Shown one piece after another: positions 7,417 to 16,038 of a DNA stretch of 64,000 nt. Origin of the DNA: Chitinophaga sp. MM2321 (lineage in GTDB: Bacteria; Bacteroidota; Bacteroidia; Chitinophagales; Chitinophagaceae); the NCBI RefSeq assembly GCF_964033635.1, contig NZ_OZ035533.1:2294001-2358000 (forward strand). The letters run 5' to 3'. Within the stretch, counting starts at the first letter, position 1. Every line of letters begins with the position of its first letter. The translations under genes were made by a program, and so were the position numbers. The notes under the pieces were generated by a model. The model made no database searches and was not told where the DNA came from. It saw only the letters and a program-made list of their open reading frames with translations.

Positions 7417-9602
7417 TAAAGTTCCAAATAATCATCATTGATATTATTAAGTACTGCTCCCAGGAACTTGTCATTTAAATCCTGGAGGAATTGTATTGAC
7501 TCTTTGTCGTTTTGTTTTACGGATGATCTGGATGAGAACACAGCTATAACGCTTTCAACATAATGTTCCAGTTCTTTACTATCGGTATAATCATTTAAAG
7601 GTGCACCTTCCAGCAGAATGAAATCGTAATATGCTTTAAGTTGAGGGAGATAGTTAAGTAGATGGTTTTTGGGCAAAATTTCTGTGGGAGTGTAATCTCC
7701 ACCCTTACAACCCATTACTTCAATGTTATCAATAGAATAGGTCGTCACCAGCTCCCTTACTTTATCTATGCTGAAATCTTCTGGCAACATAGAAAATGTT
7801 TCGAGTGTTGGTTTGGCTTCCAGCTGCACTGTCAGATCATTATTACAGAAGTTTGTATCGATTACCAATACTCTCTTATTACTTAAACTGAGACTATAGG
7901 CAACAGCTTGTACCAATGTGGTTTTTCCTTGCTGGGGTTCAGTGCTGGTGAAAAGAAATATTGATTTTCCACTGTTTTCTATTTCAAAACGTAATTTACG
8001 TAATAGTTCACGAAAACTGTTCTGCCGTTTTCTGAGAGCATTCGCTTTCTCCACCCTTCTTTGTAGTACCTCCAGAATGCTGTATCTTTTCAAGTCAGCA
8101 TGATTAATGGTACTAATCAGTTTAAGATTGACATTTTTTTCAAAGAGGGAGGGTGATTTTATGGAAGAGTCAAAGAACTCCATAAATAGAATACTAAGGG
8201 TAGATAATAGGAAAACGGTCATGCCAGCCATACCCATGATAATTACCCGTTTGGAAGTTTCCGGTTTAAATGCGGGCTGGCCCTTTAATGTCTGGCGGAA
8301 ATTATCCATGGGAGCTGTACGGTTATCAATAGCAGAATTAAGCTTCTCCTTTAGTTTGTTATATTCATCCTGTGCTAATTGCATTTCTTGTTGCAATGTA
8401 CTTACAGTAGCTTCCTGGTTGGCATAAGACCCAACTGAGCCTTTCAGTAACCTGATTTTTTGTTCCAGATTAGCGATATTCTGGGCAGAAGCGGAGAGGT
8501 CGGATTCCATGGCCCCCTTTTTCTGGATCAGTTCATCTTTACTGATGACTGTACCCGAGGTGACTGCTGAACTGGAAATGGATGTCTGTAGTTGCTTCCT
8601 GAGCCCCTTTATTTTATCTGCCAGTACATTGTCGTTGCTTCCGGTACGCAGATATTCGTCGTTTAGTTCATTGATCTGTTTCCGTAAACCGACTATATCA
8701 TTATTATTGTTATAGGCAGTTTTGCCCTGGCTTGCCATGGCTATCTGTGCATTAATATTCTGTAAAGAAGAACTGAGTGTATTTCTACTGGCCTGTTCAT
8801 CAAGTAACGCTTTTTCCAGCTGGCTAATAAGAGATAGCTCATTTCCGCTGGCAGCTTCTACATTCAGCAACCCTTTTGATGATTTATACATTCGCAGGGC
8901 TTCTACCTTTGCATCCAACTCCATTTTCTTCTTGTTTACCAGCTCTTCAAAGGTTTCCACGTTTTCCACGGTACGCTCTGAACGGAGGCTCCTGTAATAT
9001 CGAATAAACTCACTGTAGAGCGTATTTACTACAAAAGCTGATTGTTCCGGGTTGGGAGAGCTGAAGGAAACATCAATATAATCGGTCCTTGAAAGACGGC
9101 CAATATTGAGTGTTTTGCGGATAGATTCATAGTCATACTTGCAGAGCTTCATATATTCCAGCACTTTACGTTCTTCTGGTTGATAGGAGGTCAGCATATG
9201 TATTGAGTCCAGTTTCTCCCGACAGATCCGCAACCCCTCTTCTTTGTTGAACTGAAGATATTCCGGTGACTTGAGGTCTTTTTCTGAAAGTGTAGCAAAT
9301 GGCTTATCGCTGGTAAGGTCATGTATCAACAGGCTATATGATAACAAGCCGACTACTAAAGGAGAACCCATGGTTTGAATCACATTCTCAAACTTTACAT
9401 CAGCTTCATATATACCTACATTTTCATCACGTAGGGTAATCTGGTCTTTCATCGTAAAGCCTGTCGACATCTGTGCATTGGAGACATAAAGCCTTGGTCT
9501 GCCCATGGTGAATACGAATGCAGCCACCAACGCAAGCGCAGTGCTGATCATAATCCACCATTTCTTCTTCAATAAAGCTTTAATAAAATATATTACATCC
9601 AT
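7416..9602 (-). CDS. Wzc-like polysaccharide co-polymerase with C-terminal ATPase domain
   Basis: A 728-residue inner membrane protein that probably controls chain length and export of the EPS. A Wzz-type domain begins with a membrane helix (residues 14-33). A long coiled-coil region spans about 210-430 and a second helix lies near 457-478. The C-terminal BY-kinase-like ATPase domain has a Walker A-type STEPQQGKTT near residue 560 and VLVIDTNF as the A-prime motif. The Walker B-like segment reads FILLEGAPL, with Glu where most tyrosine kinases have Asp, and the C-terminus has only one Tyr (DDYLEL) instead of a tyrosine cluster. It may therefore bind ATP without classic autophosphorylation. 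It is the first gene of the operon. Confidence 0.88.
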   Translation of the reverse strand: MDVIYFIKALLKKKWWIMISTALALVAAFVFTMGRPRLYVSNAQMSTGFTMKDQITLRDENVGIYEADVKFENVIQTMGSPLVVGLLSYSLLIHDLTSDKPFATLSEKDLKSPEYLQFNKEEGLRICREKLDSIHMLTSYQPEERKVLEYMKLCKYDYESIRKTLNIGRLSRTDYIDVSFSSPNPEQSAFVVNTLYSEFIRYYRSLRSERTVENVETFEELVNKKKMELDAKVEALRMYKSSKGLLNVEAASGNELSLISQLEKALLDEQASRNTLSSSLQNINAQIAMASQGKTAYNNNNDIVGLRKQINELNDEYLRTGSNDNVLADKIKGLRKQLQTSISSSAVTSGTVISKDELIQKKGAMESDLSASAQNIANLEQKIRLLKGSVGSYANQEATVSTLQQEMQLAQDEYNKLKEKLNSAIDNRTAPMDNFRQTLKGQPAFKPETSKRVIIMGMAGMTVFLLSTLSILFMEFFDSSIKSPSLFEKNVNLKLISTINHADLKRYSILEVLQRRVEKANALRKRQNSFRELLRKLRFEIENSGKSIFLFTSTEPQQGKTTLVQAVAYSLSLSNKRVLVIDTNFCNNDLTVQLEAKPTLETFSMLPEDFSIDKVRELVTTYSIDNIEVMGCKGGDYTPTEILPKNHLLNYLPQLKAYYDFILLEGAPLNDYTDSKELEHYVESVIAVFSSRSSVKQNDKESIQFLQDLNDKFLGAVLNNINDDYLEL

Positions 9603-9636
9603 ACCAATTATTATTTTTTATCAATCATGTTGTTTT

Positions 9637-9657
9637 AAAAAATCCGGTTAGACCGGA
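9637..9657 (-). terminator. Leader hairpin plus T6, possible attenuator
   Basis: Read on the minus strand, a TCCGGT stem, a three-base loop and ACCGGA (9657-9643) are followed directly by six T residues (9642-9637). Two G-T pairs could extend the stem to eight. It lies about 35 bases before the Wzc-like start codon, inside the probable 5' leader. It could terminate leader transcripts (attenuation) or be a remnant terminator. The stem is short, so confidence is moderate. Confidence 0.45.
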
Positions 9658-10232
9658 CCTTTATATATATCTAAAATGAGCTTCGGGTTCATCTCCACTT
9701 GGAAACCATTGATTAACAGTACCAAGTTTCAACTGCCTTAATATCTTCCGATATGTGTTGCTTTCAGAGAAACGGTGAAAATTTACTGGTAAAAGTTAAT
9801 TAAACCGGCTTGTCAGCTGGTTTTGTCGAAGGATCTGGTCAAGAAAGGATTCGGTAAAAAGAAAACACGGGTCCATGTTGGGTATGAGGCACACAATCCC
9901 TGCGTGCTTGTTAAGCCATATGGCATATCCGGTTTACGCCGCTAAATTAGTTGTATTTTGAATGTTAATGGTACTTTTTTAGGCGAAAGTTGCTTTTTTG
10001 TTAGTGAACGTTTGAATTTGCCGGATGAAATAAGAATTACCCCTGGCAAATTGACAACCAACACCATAGACAAAGGCTCGGTATTGAGAGGTTCTTATTT
10101 TCTACCATAATTCCCCCTTTTTTGGGTCATTAAAATTCGTTTACAGTAAATTTTCCCTCTTTTACCTGAAAAAAGCAGTCGTTTACCAAAAAAGCTATCA
10201 ATGATAAAAGGAAACCTATAATTTTACACCCA

Positions 10233-10254
10233 TCGAAGCAAATATATACTTCGA
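10233..10254 (-). promoter_or_regulatory. Dyad TCGAAG-N10-CTTCGA around a TATATTTG -7 box
   Basis: A perfect six-base inverted repeat flanks ten bases whose minus-strand reading contains TATATTTG (10246-10239), matching the Bacteroidota TAnnTTTG -7 consensus. If used, it would drive the Wzc operon with a leader of about 630 bases. No good TTG -33 element was seen at the usual distance. The dyad could be an operator. Confidence 0.35.
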
Positions 10255-10418
10255 TTTAACCATTAGCAGTAAAATAGAATTCTCGCTATCGTCCCCTGAA
10301 AAACTACATGAAGTGTAATAACCTGACCTTATCCATCCAAAGCCAAAAAAAGAAGTAAACTCATTGCTGCATATATGTGGCATTGAAATTTTAAAAAGTA
10401 GTTTTGAAATTTAAGGTC

Positions 10419-10805
10419 ATGAAAAAAACAGTTTTAGTAATAGACGATAGTGCACCAATAAGATTTTTATTGGAAGCGATGCTTGGTAAAGAATATGCAG
10501 TAGTATCTGCGGCTGATGGATTCAGCGCGTTGGCATGGTTATCAAAAGGAAATACCGCCGACTGTATTGTTACTGATCTGCAAATGCCTAACATAGATGG
10601 ATGGGAGTTATTGGAACACCTTTCCGGAAGCGGTTTGTATCAGGACATTCCTGTAATAGTACTCTCCGGATATATGGAAGCTAATCTATCAGAGCTTTCC
10701 GCCAGATTTAATAATGTGCATGCTTTTGCTCAGAAGCCGTTTGATCCTACGGAGTTGATGAGTACAGTAGGAAGAATAGTGAGCCGTCAATACACAACTG
10801 TATAA
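10419..10805 (+). CDS. Stand-alone CheY-like response regulator receiver
   Basis: A single receiver domain of 128 residues from ATG 10419; a TTG at 10404 would add five residues but is less likely. The acidic pair DD (IDDS) lies near residues 9-10, the phosphoacceptor Asp is Asp53 in VTDLQMP, the switch Ser is in LSGY and the conserved Lys is in QKPF. No output domain follows, so it must signal through a partner protein. It is the first gene of the plus-strand EPS operon, 47 bp before an initiating sugar transferase with a receiver-like N-terminus. No histidine kinase is adjacent. It probably couples EPS initiation to a signal; that role is inferred from context. Confidence 0.88.
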   Translation: MKKTVLVIDDSAPIRFLLEAMLGKEYAVVSAADGFSALAWLSKGNTADCIVTDLQMPNIDGWELLEHLSGSGLYQDIPVIVLSGYMEANLSELSARFNNVHAFAQKPFDPTELMSTVGRIVSRQYTTV

Positions 10806-10852
10806 CCGTTGATCAATACCGACACCTGACCCTGATATATAATCCCGAATAT

Positions 10853-12010
10853 ATGAATACAATTACACCTACTTTTGAACATGTTATTAGTGGAAGCGAG
10901 ACGAATGCAGGAAAAAATCTTAGAGGCATTGTTCGTCAATTGCCCCTTGAAAAGTTTGTGCTTTTTGTGGGACAGTTTTACCAGGGGGTACCCGAATGCC
11001 AGGAGCATTTAAAGTGCCTTATGGTAGAAAGTGTAGGAGATGCGGAAAAGTTGATCACCGAGATGTTGAATGTATATAGGAAGATCCCCGCTGTGATCGT
11101 TTTCCAGTTTAACAGTAATTACGAAACTACTTTCGCCCAGTGGGAAAAATATTTTTCCACACACCAGGCACTTAAAACAATTCCGTTTTTCCTGTTTACA
11201 GATAAGGTCTCTGATTCACTCAGAGCTTTCACTAAAAAGCAGGCTTATATAGATGATATCGTTACAAAGGAAAATTTCAATAACCTGGGAAGTAAAATCG
11301 AGTTTGTCAGTAAGTTTAAAAGGATGAATCCTTATGCTGCCAAACTCCCGGTTATAACTAAAATCACACCCTGGTATAGTCATAAATGGTGGAGTGTAGC
11401 AGCTAAACGTCTTTTTGATATTATGGCGGCTTCCACTGCACTGCTGCTGTTAAGCCCCGTTATGCTGATTATTGCAGCACTGATAAAACTGGAATCCAAG
11501 GGCAATATTTTTTATTCGTCGCCAAGAGCCGGTAAAAACTACCGGGTCTTTAAGTTCTATAAATTCCGCACCATGGTGGCAAACGCAGATAAACAGCTTG
11601 ATCAGTTGAAACATCTGAATCAGTATGATGGAGATGAAAAGGGTGCTGTGTTTTATAAGGTATCCAATGATCCCCGGGTTACCCGTCTGGGCAGTTTCCT
11701 GAGAAATAGCAGCCTGGATGAAATTCCCCAGCTGTTTAATGTACTGAAGGGTGATATGTCGCTGGTAGGCAACAGGCCACTCCCACTGTATGAAGCAGCA
11801 GCACTGACTACCGACGAATGGACCGAGAGGTTCCTGGCACCGGCGGGCATCACAGGACTTTGGCAGATCAGCAAACGTGGAAAGAAAGAAATGTCCGCAG
11901 CGGAAAGAATTCATCTGGATATAGATTATGCACACCGCAACTCTTTCCGGTATGATATGTGGCTGATGATGAATACGCCTCGTGCGCTTATACAAAAAGA
12001 CAACGTGTAA
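10853..12010 (+). CDS. Initiating sugar-1-phosphate transferase with pseudo-receiver N-terminus
   Basis: The C-terminal 220 residues are a bacterial sugar transferase (polyprenyl-phosphate glycosylphosphotransferase). They show a single membrane helix (RLFDIMAASTALLLLSP, about residues 184-200), KFYKFRTM near residue 238, and the SSLDEIPQLFNVL and GDMSLVGNRP motifs near residues 282-310. This enzyme starts EPS synthesis by loading the first sugar phosphate on undecaprenyl phosphate. The first 150 residues lack the four membrane helices of WbaP-type enzymes. They look instead like an alternating alpha/beta receiver fold without a clear phosphoacceptor Asp. The gene stop overlaps the next start as TAATG (12008-12012). 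Confidence 0.85.
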   Translation: MNTITPTFEHVISGSETNAGKNLRGIVRQLPLEKFVLFVGQFYQGVPECQEHLKCLMVESVGDAEKLITEMLNVYRKIPAVIVFQFNSNYETTFAQWEKYFSTHQALKTIPFFLFTDKVSDSLRAFTKKQAYIDDIVTKENFNNLGSKIEFVSKFKRMNPYAAKLPVITKITPWYSHKWWSVAAKRLFDIMAASTALLLLSPVMLIIAALIKLESKGNIFYSSPRAGKNYRVFKFYKFRTMVANADKQLDQLKHLNQYDGDEKGAVFYKVSNDPRVTRLGSFLRNSSLDEIPQLFNVLKGDMSLVGNRPLPLYEAAALTTDEWTERFLAPAGITGLWQISKRGKKEMSAAERIHLDIDYAHRNSFRYDMWLMMNTPRALIQKDNV

Positions 12011-13221
12011 TGGTATTATTTATAATTGAGATTATTTTCTTTTCCTATTTAGCCGGATGCATATTCTTCAACCTTTTCCTGTCTGTTGCAGGGCTCTTCT
12101 CAAAGCGGAAGCCTGTTACAGAAGAAGTAGAAGAGTATTTCAGTAAGATCGCTATATTGGTACCTGCCTATAAAGAAGATAGTATTATCCTTTCCACCGC
12201 AAAAAGTTATGAGGATCAGCATTATCCTACTAACCGTTATGAGGTGATCGTTATAGCAGATTCTTTACAAACGGCAACTCTACAACAGTTGAGAGACAGC
12301 GGTGTTACTGTTATCCCTGTGTCTTTTGAAAAAAGCACCAAGGCAAGGTCCTTGAATGCTGCTTTCAATCAACTGGGCGATGATTACGATATGGCCCTGA
12401 TATGTGATGCAGATAATGTGCTGGAAGCAGATTTTTTAAGAAAGATTAATCAGGCATTCTGCAATGGGGAATACGCGATACAGGCAAGACGGGTAGCCAA
12501 AAACATGGATACACCGTTTGCTGTGCTGGATGCTGCCAATGAAATTATTGCCAACCATCTTTACCGGAAGGGAGCAAATGCAGTAGGTCTTTCTTCCTCT
12601 GTGATCGGTTCAGGCATGGCGTTTCATTTTCCACTGATAAAAGGAATTTTGAAAGAAATAGAAGCAACTGGTGGTTTTGATAAGGTTTTGCAATTGCTGG
12701 TAGTCGAAAAAGGACATAGCATTTATTACCTCGAAGATGCCAGGGTATATGATGAAAAGGTAGAAAGCCCGGCTGCATTCCAGAATCAGCGTAAGAGATG
12801 GGTATCCAGTCAGTTTGTATATCTGCGCACTTATTGGAAAAAAGGATGGCGGCAATTATGGAAAGGCAACTTGAATTATTTCAACCTGGCTATCTGTCAG
12901 AATATCTTACTGCCCCGGATGATACTGTTGGTAATCACCACTGTTTTTACCATTCTCTCCTTCTTTTTTCACCGTTTTCTACTGGTGCCTGCGGCATGGT
13001 GGGGGGTGATATTTGCATTAAATTTTATCAGCCTGCTGCTGCCTATTCCCCGTCTGTTCTTCACCCGTTATTTGCTTACCGCCCTGCTGGGATTGCCGCG
13101 TGCCATTCTGATCATGGTGTCGTTGATGTTCCGGTTGAAAGGCGCCAACAATACCTTTATTCATACTAAACATACTAAAACCAATATAGATAATCCTTTG
13201 CTCGATGCAACCAGAAAATAA
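12010..13221 (+). CDS. Processive family 2 glycosyltransferase
   Basis: A 403-residue membrane GT2. The ATG at 12010 overlaps the upstream stop as TAATG and is preferred over an in-frame ATG at 11959. One N-terminal helix comes first. The catalytic domain follows with ILVPAYKED (about residue 50), a DXD in CDADN (about residue 135), the ED of YLEDARVYDE, and the QxxRW-type QRKRW near residue 260. That last motif marks processive or cellulose-synthase-like enzymes. Three C-terminal helices follow. It ends inside the next GT2 gene (17-bp overlap), implying coupled translation. The sugar is unknown. Confidence 0.87.
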   Translation: MVLFIIEIIFFSYLAGCIFFNLFLSVAGLFSKRKPVTEEVEEYFSKIAILVPAYKEDSIILSTAKSYEDQHYPTNRYEVIVIADSLQTATLQQLRDSGVTVIPVSFEKSTKARSLNAAFNQLGDDYDMALICDADNVLEADFLRKINQAFCNGEYAIQARRVAKNMDTPFAVLDAANEIIANHLYRKGANAVGLSSSVIGSGMAFHFPLIKGILKEIEATGGFDKVLQLLVVEKGHSIYYLEDARVYDEKVESPAAFQNQRKRWVSSQFVYLRTYWKKGWRQLWKGNLNYFNLAICQNILLPRMILLVITTVFTILSFFFHRFLLVPAAWWGVIFALNFISLLLPIPRLFFTRYLLTALLGLPRAILIMVSLMFRLKGANNTFIHTKHTKTNIDNPLLDATRK

Positions 13222-14131
13222 TCCATATTATCCGTTGGTCTCTATTATTACTGTTAATTACAACAATACTGGTGTAACATGTGCGTTGCTGGCTTCTCTC
13301 CGGAAGATCAGCTATCCGAATTTTGAGGTGATCATCGTTGATAACGCTTCTGTAGAGAGCCCTGTTGCTGCTATAGCAGAAGTGTTTCCAACAGCAAAGG
13401 TAATCAGCAGTCCGGTAAACAAAGGTTTTGCAGGAGGCAATAATCTGGGTATATTAGCTGCTACAGGCAGTTATCTCTTCCTCGTAAATAACGATACAGA
13501 ATTTACCGAAGGCCTGATAGAAGGTCTCTTGGAAGTTTTTGATAAACACCCGGATGCAGGTATCGTAAGCCCTAAATTTCACTATTATTTTGAACCGGGT
13601 ACCATAGAATATGCTGGCTATAACGCAGTAGACATGCTCACAGGTCGTAACAGCATGATTGGTTGTAAGGAGAAAGATAACGGTCAATACGACGCCACCA
13701 CTGAAACAAATTATGCACACGGTGGCGCCATGATGATTCCCCGCGCTGCAATGGATAAAGTTGGATTGATGCCGGAACTATATTTTCTCTATTATGAAGA
13801 ATTTGACTGGTGTGAGCAGTTTAAACGGAAAGGATATAAGATCTACTACCAATACAAATCGCTTATTTATCATAAAGAATCGATGACCACAGGCAAGAAT
13901 AGCCCGCTTAAAACGTATTACCTGACCCGGAACCGATTACTGTTCATGCGTAGAAATGTAAAACTTCCCGCCAGGGTATTTTTCATGCTGTACTTCACTT
14001 TTCTGACAGTACCTAAGAACACGTTGCAGTTCATACTGAAGCGGGAAACCGTTCATCTGAAAGCGTTCTGGAAGGGCATTATGTGGAACATTAAACACCT
14101 TAAACCGAATACAAACCCATGTGTGGCATAG
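13205..14131 (+). CDS. Family 2 glycosyltransferase, rhamnosyltransferase-like
   Basis: A 308-residue soluble or peripheral GT2. IITVNYNN is near residue 15, VDNAS near 47, the DXD-like VNNDTEF near 97, and YFLYYEEFDWCEQFKRKGYK around 194-213, a layout typical of dTDP-rhamnosyltransferase-like GT2 proteins. It probably adds one sugar to the lipid-linked repeat unit on the cytoplasmic face. Its start overlaps the preceding GT2 by 17 bp and its end overlaps the asparagine synthase start by 13 bp. Donor specificity is a guess. Confidence 0.88.
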   Translation: MQPENNPYYPLVSIITVNYNNTGVTCALLASLRKISYPNFEVIIVDNASVESPVAAIAEVFPTAKVISSPVNKGFAGGNNLGILAATGSYLFLVNNDTEFTEGLIEGLLEVFDKHPDAGIVSPKFHYYFEPGTIEYAGYNAVDMLTGRNSMIGCKEKDNGQYDATTETNYAHGGAMMIPRAAMDKVGLMPELYFLYYEEFDWCEQFKRKGYKIYYQYKSLIYHKESMTTGKNSPLKTYYLTRNRLLFMRRNVKLPARVFFMLYFTFLTVPKNTLQFILKRETVHLKAFWKGIMWNIKHLKPNTNPCVA

Positions 14132-16017
14132 CAGGATTTATTGATTTTACCAGGAAAACTGGCAAAGATATATTAGAGCAGATGACAGATGTGCTCAAGC
14201 ACCGCGGCCCCAACGATGCCGGATATGAAGTGTTTGAACATCCCCAAGCGCATATAGGCTTCGGACAACGCAGGTTGTCTATCCTTGACCTAAGCAGTTC
14301 TGGTCATCAACCTATGCATTTTATGCAGTTGTCAATCATCTTCAACGGTGAGATTTATAACTTCAAGGAGATAAGGGTTGAACTGGAAAAACTGGATTAC
14401 ACTTTTCAATCCGGTTCAGACACGGAAGTATTACTGAAAGGGTATGACGCCTGGAAAGAAAAAGTGCTGGATAAGTGCATCGGCATGTTTGCCTTTGTTA
14501 TCTACAACCGGGAAGAAGGAACTATTGTTCTTGGCCGCGATCGAGCAGGCGTGAAACCATTGTATTATTACTGGCACGAGCAGACATTCCTTTTTGGTTC
14601 GGAACTGAAAAGTCTTTGCGCGTTTCCGGGTTTCCGTAAGGAAATTGATGTGAAAAGCGTATCATTATTCCTGCAGTTTAGTTATATACCAGCGCCTTAC
14701 ACTATTTATAAACATACCAGTAAGCTGAAGCCAGGACACCTGCTCACCATAAAGCTGGATAGTGCAACGATCGAGGAGCAGGAATACTGGAACGTGCTGG
14801 ATGCTTATAAAAAACCGCTGACTGAATTGTCTGAATATGCAGTAATAGAACAAACCGAGGCCCTGATGCAAAGCGCCTATAAATACAGAATGGTATCAGA
14901 TGTACCAGTGGGCGTTTTTCTTAGTGGGGGATATGACAGCGCAAGCGTGGCTGCTATCCTTCAGGCGGGTTCGGGCAGCCGGATCAAGACTTTTACTATC
15001 GGTTATAAAGAGCCACAGTGGGACGAATCACGGGAGGCCAGGAAAATTGCGCAGCACCTCGGTACCGACCATCACGAATGGATTATTGGCCCTGCTGAAG
15101 CCAAAGGGGTATTAGAATTATTACCTGAAATTTATGATGAGCCATTTGCAGATAACTCCACGGTTCCAACAACATTGGTAAGCAGGCTGGCAAGTCAGCA
15201 CGTTAAAGTGGCGCTTTCTGCAGATGGAGGAGATGAAGTATTTTCAGGGTATAATAAATTTAACCAGTCACTGTCTTATACCCGCTACCCAAAAGGTTTG
15301 CAGGGAATGCTCAGCCAGGTAATGGGGCTGATAAATCCTGAAATGATACCCTACTTTAACCGGAAATACAATTTTGCTTCCAGGTATGAAAAGATGAAAC
15401 TGATATGGGCTTCCGGCGAACCACAGAAGGCCATGAAATATATCGCGCAGTATCTTACAGAAAGCGAAGTAGCACACTATATGGGTATCCAGCAGGAAGG
15501 ATATAAAACCAATTTTGACCTGAACGGTGAATTGTCTGATGTGAATGATCCGCTGAACAAGTTGCTGGCTGTTGATTACAAAACCTTTCTGGTTGATAAT
15601 AACCTGGTAAAAGTAGACAGAGCTACCATGTCTGTAGGTATTGAAGGAAGGGAGCCGATGTTGGATCACCGGTTGGTGGAATTTCTGGCAAAAGTACCTG
15701 CTTCACTCAAAGTGAAGAATGGGATCAATAAATATATACTGAAGCAGATCGTACATAAATATATTCCCGCTACATTGATGGATCGCCCTAAACGCCCGTT
15801 CATTGCACCATTGCAGGAATGGTTCCGCGATGATCTGAAAGAACAGATGCAGTATTATCTGGCACCGGAGAGATTGGCGAAAACAGGATTATTCCATGTG
15901 GCCCATGTGCAGGTACTTCTTAAACGTTATCTGTCCGGTGGGAAAGTCAGTCATCAAAAACTCTGGAATATCCTTGTATTCCAGCTTTGGTATAACCACT
16001 GGATAGAAAAATTATAG
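14119..16017 (+). CDS. asnB: Asparagine synthase, glutamine-hydrolysing (AsnB family)
   Basis: A 632-residue two-domain amidotransferase. MCGIAGF at the start gives the Cys2 nucleophile after Met removal, the class II glutaminase domain spans about 1-200, and the synthetase domain carries the PP-loop SGGYDS near residue 271. The family makes asparagine from aspartate and glutamine. Paralogues inside polysaccharide loci (WbpS/AsnB-like) are often linked to amidation of sugar carboxylates. Being locked inside the EPS operon, overlapping the upstream GT2 by 13 bp and 21 bp from the next GT, favours such a modifying role, but sequence alone cannot separate it from housekeeping AsnB. Confidence 0.9.
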   Translation: MCGIAGFIDFTRKTGKDILEQMTDVLKHRGPNDAGYEVFEHPQAHIGFGQRRLSILDLSSSGHQPMHFMQLSIIFNGEIYNFKEIRVELEKLDYTFQSGSDTEVLLKGYDAWKEKVLDKCIGMFAFVIYNREEGTIVLGRDRAGVKPLYYYWHEQTFLFGSELKSLCAFPGFRKEIDVKSVSLFLQFSYIPAPYTIYKHTSKLKPGHLLTIKLDSATIEEQEYWNVLDAYKKPLTELSEYAVIEQTEALMQSAYKYRMVSDVPVGVFLSGGYDSASVAAILQAGSGSRIKTFTIGYKEPQWDESREARKIAQHLGTDHHEWIIGPAEAKGVLELLPEIYDEPFADNSTVPTTLVSRLASQHVKVALSADGGDEVFSGYNKFNQSLSYTRYPKGLQGMLSQVMGLINPEMIPYFNRKYNFASRYEKMKLIWASGEPQKAMKYIAQYLTESEVAHYMGIQQEGYKTNFDLNGELSDVNDPLNKLLAVDYKTFLVDNNLVKVDRATMSVGIEGREPMLDHRLVEFLAKVPASLKVKNGINKYILKQIVHKYIPATLMDRPKRPFIAPLQEWFRDDLKEQMQYYLAPERLAKTGLFHVAHVQVLLKRYLSGGKVSHQKLWNILVFQLWYNHWIEKL

Positions 16018-16038
16018 AAGGAGGCTCAAAGCTAAAAA

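Larger units (their letters stand above)
9603..10418. promoter_or_regulatory. Divergent EPS control region, about 0.8 kb
   Basis: This long gap separates the two divergent EPS operons and holds no supported protein gene. Visible elements are a hairpin followed by a T run on the minus strand just before the Wzc-like gene (9637-9657) and a six-base dyad enclosing a TATATTTG box (10233-10254). A TAGTTTTG match at 10399-10406 is too close to the receiver ATG to be trusted. The size suggests a long leader or several regulator sites. Confidence 0.55.
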
